Shown here piece by piece: positions 57,583-64,000 of a stretch of DNA of 64,000 nt. Position 1 is the first letter of the stretch. Each line of letters opens with the position of its first letter. A program made the translations under genes and the position numbers. The stretch covers positions 4,588,001 through 4,652,000 of the forward strand of contig OY969712.1 of the NCBI GenBank assembly GCA_963702105.1, given 5' to 3'. This DNA comes from ZC4RG20 sp963702105 (GTDB taxonomy: Bacteria; Pseudomonadota; Gammaproteobacteria; Steroidobacterales; Rariloculaceae). Below the pieces are notes generated by a model. That model did not search any database. It saw nothing but the letters and a program-made list of their open reading frames with translations, and had not been told where the DNA came from.

Positions 57583-58383
57583 ATGCTTCCGCAAGACCCT
57601 CCCGAAAGGGTCTCGACGAACCCGGCGGGCGCCCGGCCGCCGCGGCCCCAGAGCCCGAAACCTCACCCCGCAGCGCTCGCGAGTGCCGCAGCGTCGAGCA
57701 GCTCGACGCCACCTTCTGCCGCCTCACGCGCAACCTGCACGCCGAGACGTATCAACTGCTGCTCGTGATCCGCGAGCTCGACGATTGCTTCGGCTGGGCC
57801 AAGTGGAGCTTTCGCAACTGCGCCGAGTGGGTCGCCTGGCGCGGGCAGATGTCGCTCTCGGCCGCCAGGGAGAAGCTGCGCACGGCGCACGCCCTGCGTG
57901 AGCTGCCGCGGATCTCGGCGGCCTTCGCGGCCGGGCGGCTCTCGTACTCCAAGGCCCGGGCGCTGACGCGCGTCGCGCGGCCGGAGGACGAGGACCTGCT
58001 GCTCGCCTATACGCTCGATGCGACCGCGGCGCAGGTCGAGGAGCGCTGCCGGCAGATCCGCAACGTCGCGCCGGCGTCGGCCGAAGAAGCTGACTTCGCT
58101 GTGCACGTACCATCATCGGCTCGTGCACGAGGGCGGTTTCAGCGTCAGGGAGCGGGCGGACGGGCGGCTGGAGTTCCTGCGGCCCGACGGGCGCGTGATC
58201 CCGAGGTCGGGGTATCGGCTCGAGGACATGGTCGATGACGAGGCTGAGGCCGGGCCCGAGCGCGACGACCCCTCCGCGGAGGGGTCGGGCGGAACCGAAA
58301 ACGAACCGCCCACGGGTGTGCGCGAGCCGCCGGGCGAATACCGGGTCGCCGGTCGGTCCCGGGGCGAGTTCCGCATGACTTGA
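57583..58383 (+). pseudogene. Decayed HNH endonuclease gene (DUF222 / 13E12-type)
   Basis: Three pieces of one HNH endonuclease are spread over frames. ATG 57583 (MLPQDPPERVST) leads in one frame to about 57635; a shift in the GCC-rich stretch leads to V-E-Q-L-D-A-T-F-C-R-L-T-R-N-L-H-A-E-T-Y and on through WAKWSFRNCAEW and LSAAREKLRTAHALRELPRI to A-P-A-S-A near 58085. There the frame jumps again into L-T-S-L-C-T-Y-H-H-R-L-V-H-E-G-G-F, the end of the HNH nuclease. About 150-200 residues between DUF222 and HNH are missing, judged against the family's usual length. The gene is not functional. Related genes are often present in many copies in one genome. Confidence 0.82.
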
Positions 58384-58448
58384 TGTCGATTCCGAGACCG
58401 CGGAAACGACTATGGGTTGACCCGAAAATCAACCCCGAGGAGATCGCC

Positions 58449-58895
58449 ATGCCGAGCAATACGGTTCGACTACACCGAGTCCTGCGCGCCAAGCCCGAAA
58501 GGGTTTACCGGGCCTTTCTGGATCCGGACGCTCTCGCTCGGTGGCTTCCGCCCAATGGATTCACGTGCAAGGTCGATCATCTCGACGCCGTCGTCGGCGG
58601 CACGTACCGCATGTCGTTCCGAAACTTCGGCACCGGCAACGGCCACTCCTTCGGGGGCAGCTACCTGGAGCTGGTTCCGGGCGAGCGCATACGTTACACC
58701 GACAAGTTCGATGCGCCGGGACTGCCGGGCGACATGCAGACGACCGTCACGCTGCGGCCCGTGGTCTGCGGCACCGAGCTCAACGTGGTTCAGGAGGGCC
58801 TTCCCGAAGCCATCCCCGTCGAGCTGTGTTATCTCGGCTGGCAGGAATCGCTGGACTTCCTGGCGCGGATCGTGGAGCCCGAAATCCCGGACTGA
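58449..58895 (+). CDS. SRPBCC (AHSA1-type) protein
   Basis: I start at ATG 58449, after GAGGAGATCG; the open frame extends 23 codons upstream. The 148-residue protein is a START-like fold of the Aha1 C-terminal type: R-A-K-P-E-R-V-Y-R-A-F-L-D-P-D-A-L-A-R-W-L-P-P near residue 13, G-G-T-Y-R-M-S-F near 50, F-G-G-S-Y-L-E-L-V-P-G-E-R-I-R-Y-T-D near 66 and G-W-Q-E-S-L-D-F-L near 133. Such proteins bind small hydrophobic ligands; the ligand is unknown. It follows the decayed HNH gene by 65 bases. Confidence 0.87.
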   Translation: MPSNTVRLHRVLRAKPERVYRAFLDPDALARWLPPNGFTCKVDHLDAVVGGTYRMSFRNFGTGNGHSFGGSYLELVPGERIRYTDKFDAPGLPGDMQTTVTLRPVVCGTELNVVQEGLPEAIPVELCYLGWQESLDFLARIVEPEIPD

Positions 58896-59024
58896 CGCCT
58901 CAGCGCGAACACGCGTTCCAGGCTCGGGATCATCGCGGCTGCGAATAAGTAACGACAGAATTCGCATAACGGGCCGGCCGGCGCCGGAGTAGCCTTCTTC
59001 CGAGCGTAGTCCGGAGGAGACACC

Positions 59025-59678
59025 ATGGCTGCCGTCACCGACCAGTGCCTGAAGAACAACGAACGATACGCCAAGGGCGAGAAGCTTCACGATGCCTCGC
59101 ATCCCGGGAAGCAGAAGATACAGCCGGCCAAGCGCCTCGCGGTCGTCGCATGCATGGACGCGCGCATCAACGTCGAGGACTTGCTGGGGCTCAAGACAGG
59201 CGACGCCCACGTCATCCGCAACGCGGGCGGCGTCATCGACGAGGATGCCATCCGCTGCCTGATCATTTCGCATCATCTTCTCGACACCAACGAGATCATG
59301 CTGATCCACCATACTCGCTGCGGCATGCTCGCCTTCACCGATGATCTGCTCAAGGCGGGCCTCGAGGGCGATGCCTCCGCAGAAAAAATGCTAGGGCAGG
59401 CCACGGGACGAAAGTTCACGAGCTGCAAGTCGGCTTCGGCGATGCCGAGCGCGTTCCATGCTTTCCGAGGCGGCCCGCAGCCGCTCGACGCGCACGACGA
59501 CAAGGCAATAGAACGGCTGCACTGGGACGTGCGGCGCGGCATCTCCGCGATCCTCAACCATCCTTGGCTGCCCACGAGCGGACCGGATGCGATTTCCGTG
59601 CGCGGCTTCGTTTACGACGTGGATACCGGCAAGCTCGAGGAGGTCGCTTATCCCGGGCCGATGGGATCGATCGGGTAA
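59025..59678 (+). CDS. Beta-class carbonic anhydrase-like protein
   Basis: ATG 59025 follows GGAGGAG. The 217-residue protein has the zinc site of beta carbonic anhydrases: C-M-D-A-R near residue 43 (Cys and the Asp-Arg dyad), N-A-G-G near 66 and H-H-T-R-C-G near 94 (His and Cys). It should interconvert CO2 and bicarbonate. The C-terminal half is longer than in type I short forms, with V-R-R-G-I-S-A-I-L near 165 and V-R-G-F-V-Y-D-V-D-T-G-K-L near 195, as in the Rv1284-like group. It is monocistronic with a hairpin just downstream. Confidence 0.9.
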   Translation: MAAVTDQCLKNNERYAKGEKLHDASHPGKQKIQPAKRLAVVACMDARINVEDLLGLKTGDAHVIRNAGGVIDEDAIRCLIISHHLLDTNEIMLIHHTRCGMLAFTDDLLKAGLEGDASAEKMLGQATGRKFTSCKSASAMPSAFHAFRGGPQPLDAHDDKAIERLHWDVRRGISAILNHPWLPTSGPDAISVRGFVYDVDTGKLEEVAYPGPMGSIG

Positions 59679-59703
59679 CGAGCGGGTCGCGCCGACGCCG
59701 GAT

Positions 59704-59732
59704 CGAGGCCGCGGAGCCGCCCCGCGGCCTCG
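59704..59732. terminator. 11-bp hairpin between convergent genes
   Basis: CGAGGCCGCGG (59704-59714) pairs exactly with CCGCGGCCTCG (59722-59732) around a 7-base loop, between the carbonic anhydrase and permease genes. No T-run follows on either strand, so it is a candidate two-way stop or barrier. Confidence 0.5.
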
Positions 59733-59741
59733 CAGTCCGCC

Positions 59742-62186
59742 TTATTCGTAACGCAACGCCGCGATCGAGTCGATACGGGTGGCGCGACGTGCCGGAAGGT
59801 AGCTCGCGACGCAAGCGACGGCGAAGAGCGCAGCCGCAACCGCCGCAAGCGTCAGCGGGTCGGCCGGCTGCACGCCGTAGAGCATTTTCGCGAGCAGACG
59901 CGTGAGCGCGAGCGCTGCCAGCACGCCGCCGGCCGTACCCACGGCCGTCAACGCCAAGCCTTCGCGCATGACGAGCCGCAGCAAGTCTGCGCGGCTGGCC
60001 CCGAGCGCTGCGCGCACCCCCAGCTCCTGAGTTCGTCGACCGACTGCATAGGACATGACGCCGTAGATGCCGATCGCGGCAAGCACGAGCGCGCTGGAGG
60101 CGAACGCGATGAGCAGCAGCATAATGAAGCGCCTTTCGGCCAGCGAGCTTGCGATGATCTGCGTCATGGTCCGGACGTTGTAGACCGGCTGGTCTTCCGT
60201 CGGCCCGGCAACCGCGGCGCGCAGCGCGGGCACGACGGCCGAGGGACCGGCCGACGTGCGTAAGAGCAAGTGCAATCCGGCAGTCGCCTCCGGCAGGAAC
60301 CGGTCCGGTATCTGCGCGACCGGAAAGTACATCTCGTCGCGTATCTTCGCCGTCGAGTCCGAATCTAGCCCCCAATGCTTGACGTGTCCCACCACGCCGA
60401 CGATTCGGAATGCCGAGTCGGGACCGATCTGCATGTCAATGTGGTGGCCGAGGGCGTCCTGGTTGGGAAACAAGTGCTTCGCCATGACCTCGTCGATAAC
60501 CACGACCGGATCCGAAGCCGTCGTATCCCGTTCCGTGAAGAAGCGCCCTTTGATGAGGGGAATGCCGAGGACCTTCAAGTAGTCGGGCGAGGTGATGAAC
60601 CACAGCGCGGAGTACGGGCGATTCGACGCCGCGGACTGTGCCTCGCCCTCGTCCGTTCCAAAGCTCACGGCGTTGAACTCGCCGCTCAGAGGAACGAGCC
60701 CCGTGAGCGCCGTCGAGCTCACTCCGGGCAGGGCGCGAACACGTGCCATCGTCTGCTCGAAAGCCATGCGGATGCGGGAGGAATTCCCCACCACGGTCGG
60801 CGACAGGGCGATTTGCGACGTCAGCACATGGGACGTATCGAAACCGGTGTCGACGCGCCACAGCCGCCAGATGCTTTGGATCATCAACCCGGCTCCGGCG
60901 AGCAGCACCACCGCGAGGCCGATCTGCACGGCGACGAAACTTCCCTCCGTGCGTCGCCGGCCTCGGCCGCTCGTCCGGGCACCCTCCTTCAGAGGCTCCT
61001 GCAGATTCGAATTCGACGCCTGGAAGGCGGGCGCCAGACCGAAAAGAACGCCCGTCAGAACCGAGACCCCCAGCGTGAAGAGCAGGACATGGACGTCCAT
61101 GACTACGTGCTGCGTGCGAGGGAGGCTGTCCGGAATGGCGGCCAGCACGAGCCGGGTGCCCCAATACGCCAACAACCCTCCGACCACGCCCCCAGTCACG
61201 CCGAGCACAAGACTCTCGGTCAGCAGCTGGCGCACGATCCGCCCGCGCCCCGCGCCGAGTGCGGTCCGAACGGCAAGCTCGCGCCGGCGGGTCGTCGCGC
61301 GCGCAAGCAGCAGGTTCGCCACGTTCGCGCAGGCGACGATGAGCACGAAACCCACGGCGCCCAGAAGCAGGAGCAGCGTGGAACGGATATCGCGCACCAT
61401 GTCATTGTGCAGGGGCACCACGGAGGCGCCGCGGCCGGCGTTGGACTTCGGATACTCTTTCGCGAGCGCGCTTGCGATCCTGCTCATGTCCGCATGGGCC
61501 GCGGCCACCGTGACTCCGGGCTTGAGCCGTGCGACGGCCCGCAGACCGGGGTGGCTGTCCCGCTCCGGCAGCTCCGCAGCACCCCATTGTGCGAGCGGAA
61601 TATAGAGATCCGCCTGGTCGCGGAAGCGAAAGCTCGAAGGCAAGACTCCGATGACCGTGTAGACCCGGCCGTTCAATGTGACGCTCTTGCCGAGCACGGC
61701 TCGGTCGGCTTGAAACCGGCCCTTCCACAGACCGTAGCCGAGGATTACGACGCCGCCGGCGCCGCGCCGATCCTCTTCCGGAGAGAAGCTGCGGCCGAGG
61801 AGCGGCTTCACGCCGAGGACCGGGAAGAATCCCGCGGATACGTATTCGCCCGAAAGGTGCACGGGCCGACCGGATCCCGTGAAGTTGAAGTCATTGTTGC
61901 GGAACGCCGCAATGCCCCTGAAGGAGCGATTCTCCCGGCGCCAGTCGAGAAAGTTCGGATATGCGATCGCGCCCTGATCGAAGCCCGAGGCACGCTCGTA
62001 AACCGCGACGAGACGGTCCGGCTCGGGATAGGGAATGGGCTGCAGCAAAACGCCGTTGACCACGCTGAAGATCGCCGTGTCCGCGCCTATTCCGAGGGCG
62101 AGTGCGCCGACTGCGACGAGGGCGAAGCCCGGAGCGCGGGCGAACCAGCGCAGACTGAAGCGCAGATCGTCGAACAATGCCGCCAT
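59742..62186 (-). CDS. Duplicated FtsX/MacB-type permease (ADOP family)
   Basis: I start at ATG 62186 (MAALFDDLRFSLRWFARAPGF) after GAGGA; the open frame extends 35 codons up. The 814-residue protein has two repeats of MacB periplasmic-core plus FtsX membrane domain: a first span near residue 25, periplasmic region to about 275, three spans with R-E-L-A-V-R-T-A-L-G-A near 320, then a second cycle with its own R-T-Q-E-L-G-V-R-A-A-L-G-A near 730. It has the N-terminal pattern of acidobacterial-type duplicated orphan permeases, which lack an adjacent ATPase; none is seen here. Its cargo is unknown. Confidence 0.88.
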   Translation of the reverse strand: MAALFDDLRFSLRWFARAPGFALVAVGALALGIGADTAIFSVVNGVLLQPIPYPEPDRLVAVYERASGFDQGAIAYPNFLDWRRENRSFRGIAAFRNNDFNFTGSGRPVHLSGEYVSAGFFPVLGVKPLLGRSFSPEEDRRGAGGVVILGYGLWKGRFQADRAVLGKSVTLNGRVYTVIGVLPSSFRFRDQADLYIPLAQWGAAELPERDSHPGLRAVARLKPGVTVAAAHADMSRIASALAKEYPKSNAGRGASVVPLHNDMVRDIRSTLLLLLGAVGFVLIVACANVANLLLARATTRRRELAVRTALGAGRGRIVRQLLTESLVLGVTGGVVGGLLAYWGTRLVLAAIPDSLPRTQHVVMDVHVLLFTLGVSVLTGVLFGLAPAFQASNSNLQEPLKEGARTSGRGRRRTEGSFVAVQIGLAVVLLAGAGLMIQSIWRLWRVDTGFDTSHVLTSQIALSPTVVGNSSRIRMAFEQTMARVRALPGVSSTALTGLVPLSGEFNAVSFGTDEGEAQSAASNRPYSALWFITSPDYLKVLGIPLIKGRFFTERDTTASDPVVVIDEVMAKHLFPNQDALGHHIDMQIGPDSAFRIVGVVGHVKHWGLDSDSTAKIRDEMYFPVAQIPDRFLPEATAGLHLLLRTSAGPSAVVPALRAAVAGPTEDQPVYNVRTMTQIIASSLAERRFIMLLLIAFASSALVLAAIGIYGVMSYAVGRRTQELGVRAALGASRADLLRLVMREGLALTAVGTAGGVLAALALTRLLAKMLYGVQPADPLTLAAVAAALFAVACVASYLPARRATRIDSIAALRYE

Positions 62187-62382
62187 GGCGCCGTTCCTCG
62201 ATGAGAATAGACATCGACAGCGGCGCAAATGGCGTGCCAACGACGCGCCGCCGTTAACGTCTTGTATCTGCGGCAGATCGAGGCGTTCCATGCGATCTCG
62301 GCGCAGACGCGCGTCCCGCGATCGGACAGCCGGTCCCGGATTTGCGACCCGGGCGCGCCGCTTCAGAATCGTTCGAAGCGGC

Positions 62383-64000
62383 CTAACGCTCGCTTTCCGT
62401 TCCGGGCAGCCACACGCGGAACTCCGCCCCGGGCCGCATGTTCCTGACCTCGACGTGCCCCGACATGGCGCCCGCGAGCTCGCGCACGAGGGCGAGCCCG
62501 ATACCCGTGCCGGCCGTCTCGCGTGTGAGCTCGCCGGGCGGCCGGTAGAACAGCTCGAAGATCTTCCTGAGCTGTCCTTTCGGAATGCCCGGGCCGAAGT
62601 CCCTGACCGTGAACAGCAGGCCCCCGCGCTCCCGACGGCAGGCGATCTCGACGGTCTTGCGCTGCGCGCCGGCCGAGAACTTCAGTGCGTTGTCGGCGAG
62701 GTTGATAAAGATCTGTGCGAAGCAGTCCGCGTCCACGAGCACGGCGGCCTCGACGCCCGCGTCGTTGCGAAGCTCGAGCGCGAAGCCGGCCCGCTCGGCC
62801 TGAGTCGCGATCTTCGCCCTTATCCCCTCGAGGAGCTCGGCGACGCCGACGCGTTTCAGATCGAGCCGCTGCGAGCGGCGCGTGAGCCTGGCCAGCTGCA
62901 GCACGTTCTCGATGAGGCGCGACAACCGCTCGCTCTCGGAGTGAATGTACTCGTAGTACATCTGCTTCTTCGCATCCTCGGCCCAGCCGGCCTTCAGCAT
63001 CTCTCCGTACATGCGGATGGATGTGAGCGGCGTCTTGAGCTCGTGGCTCACGGCGGAGACGAAATCCTGCTGCTGGCGCGCGAGGCGCAGCTGCCCTGCC
63101 GCGAATCGATACATGAGCACGAAGCCGCTGCCGAGCACGGCGGCGAGCACGACGCCCGTCCACCCGAGCAGCGCGCCGGCCGCACCGAGCGGCAGCGCGC
63201 CGGCCGTCATCACGAGCTCGAGCGCGCCGAAGGGCGGCGACATGCGCGCGCGATACAACAGCGTGCCGCGGTCACGGCTCCTGCCAGCCTCGCCAGCCGC
63301 GCCGAGCAGCGTGCCGGCGAACGTCACGCGGAGCGCGGCCGTTCGAGCCAGAGAGCTCGCCGCGACCTCGCTCTCGACGGCGTCGCGCAGGAAGCGTTCG
63401 CGATCGACGACTGCGCCCTGGACATAACGCTGTCGATCCCGCCAGGCGTTGCGGAACATGACGAGCTGCCCCGAATCGAGCAGACCGACCTCGAACGGAT
63501 CGAGCTCGCTCTCGAAGGTCCGCACCCGGAACTCGGCGGCGTTGCTGCCGCTGCCGCTGTCGGCACTCTCGGGGGCCGCTTCCGTTTGTCCGCTTCGCCG
63601 GGCGGCGGCCGCGGCCGACCCCGCCGACCTTGCCTCGTCCTTCGCAATCGGTAAGGCCTCGTCGCGTAAGGAAGCCGCCTTCGGCAGCGGCCCGACCCTC
63701 TGAGCCGGCGCGCGCGCCGAAGCCCGATTCCCCGCAGCCGCGCTAAGCCGATCGAACGCCGCGCCGGGGCCGACGGCGGAATCGCGGCTCGACCCGGCAA
63801 CATTCTTGTCCGACGAGGCATTCGGAAGTGCGCTGGCGGCGCTTGCGGAGACCTCCGCGGCACGCGCGCGCACCGAAGAAGACGGCAGATCCGACCGAAG
63901 CGCTGGAGCCGGTTCGGCCGACGCAGCCGGCCCATCCGAACCCGCCGACGGCACGGACGCTACGGACCCAACCGCCGCAACCGGCGGACGTTGGACGAGG
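62383..64000 (-). CDS. Sensor histidine kinase, N-terminus outside window
   Basis: The frame is open to the end of the window, so the start lies beyond; at least 538 residues are visible. They comprise a long Ala/Ser/Pro-rich extracytoplasmic stretch (about the first 155 residues), a structured sensor region (F-E-S-E-L-D-P-F-E-V-G-L-L-D onward), a membrane span near VLAAVLGSGFVLMYRF, then the kinase: H-box F-V-S-A-V-S-H-E-L-K-T-P-L, N-box N-L-A-D-N-A-L-K-F-S, G1 D-F-G-P-G-I-P and G2 G-T-G-I-G-L-A-L. No HAMP domain is evident. Its response regulator is probably upstream, past the window end. The low-complexity part is unusual for a sensor. Confidence 0.88.
   Translation of the reverse strand, partial: LVQRPPVAAVGSVASVPSAGSDGPAASAEPAPALRSDLPSSSVRARAAEVSASAASALPNASSDKNVAGSSRDSAVGPGAAFDRLSAAAGNRASARAPAQRVGPLPKAASLRDEALPIAKDEARSAGSAAAAARRSGQTEAAPESADSGSGSNAAEFRVRTFESELDPFEVGLLDSGQLVMFRNAWRDRQRYVQGAVVDRERFLRDAVESEVAASSLARTAALRVTFAGTLLGAAGEAGRSRDRGTLLYRARMSPPFGALELVMTAGALPLGAAGALLGWTGVVLAAVLGSGFVLMYRFAAGQLRLARQQQDFVSAVSHELKTPLTSIRMYGEMLKAGWAEDAKKQMYYEYIHSESERLSRLIENVLQLARLTRRSQRLDLKRVGVAELLEGIRAKIATQAERAGFALELRNDAGVEAAVLVDADCFAQIFINLADNALKFSAGAQRKTVEIACRRERGGLLFTVRDFGPGIPKGQLRKIFELFYRPPGELTRETAGTGIGLALVRELAGAMSGHVEVRNMRPGAEFRVWLPGTESER

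Noticed and set aside
1..64000. tRNA, rRNA, CRISPR arrays, riboswitches, insertion sequences, prophage genes
   Set aside because: I looked for cloverleaf-like tails, regular spaced repeats, FMN-type leaders and transposase motifs and found none I could support by eye; a covariance-model search would settle it.

Overview
The window is GC-rich throughout (roughly 70%) and almost fully coding. GTG and TTG starts are frequent, and same-strand genes often overlap by 4-8 bases. The gene content points to a free-living, aerobic, high-GC gammaproteobacterium, perhaps of the Steroidobacterales/Nevskiales/Xanthomonadales type: TorF-family porin, MsrPQ, bactofilin, SlyD, PBP4, a Hyf-like membrane complex, an orphan MacB/FtsX-type permease, Sec and Tat precursors, DUF6151 and DUF6614 proteins. 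That placement is inference from content; no rRNA, tRNA, CRISPR array or phage gene was seen. Both ends cut a gene: a processive GT2 glycosyltransferase on the left and a sensor histidine kinase on the right.

Region 1 (3-10251). After the GT2 fragment comes a compact set of nine genes. Going left to right they encode a membrane sulfatase/phosphoglycerol-transferase-like enzyme, a CDP-alcohol phosphatidyltransferase, a zinc-type dehydrogenase, a PTPS/QueD homologue without its catalytic residues, a GT4 glycosyltransferase, a class I methyltransferase, a RibD-type reductase, a GTP cyclohydrolase II with a decayed RibB-like half, and a creatininase-family hydrolase that carries a frameshift. The set combines early riboflavin/pterin chemistry starting from GTP with glycosyl, methyl and lipid-headgroup enzymes. 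It is the best candidate in the window for an undescribed pathway.

Region 2 (10449-21356). An S9 peptidase, a receiver-GGDEF diguanylate cyclase, a dacB-slyD pair, a Tat-exported carotenoid oxygenase followed by a secreted protein with three SnoaL-like domains, and a TorF-family porin behind a sigma-54-type promoter.

Region 3 (21582-29097). An XRE-type regulator precedes a tightly overlapping six-gene hyfBCEFGI-like operon. The large subunit lacks the [NiFe] cysteine pairs, so this is probably a complex-I-related ion-pumping module and not a hydrogenase.

Region 4 (29215-48791). Glutaryl-CoA dehydrogenase, a debranching enzyme with a GT4 partner, class I ribonucleotide reductase behind two NrdR-type boxes, MsrPQ, an MFS carrier, a HipA-like kinase paired with a DUF3037-acetyltransferase fusion, bactofilin, and an FtsH homologue with an unusual low-complexity insert.

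Region 5 (48865-64000). A small lipoprotein, two divergent citrate synthases (one with a DNA-binding domain), a glutathione S-transferase, an amidohydrolase, a drug-type MFS pump, a decayed HNH endonuclease gene behind a near-perfect promoter, SRPBCC and carbonic anhydrase genes, the duplicated permease and the sensor kinase.

Three intergenic places carry the same hairpin repeat (AAAAAGGG-loop-CCCTTTTT, loop GTCAGAG), two of them as facing pairs. Three short tandem duplications lie exactly over stop codons.
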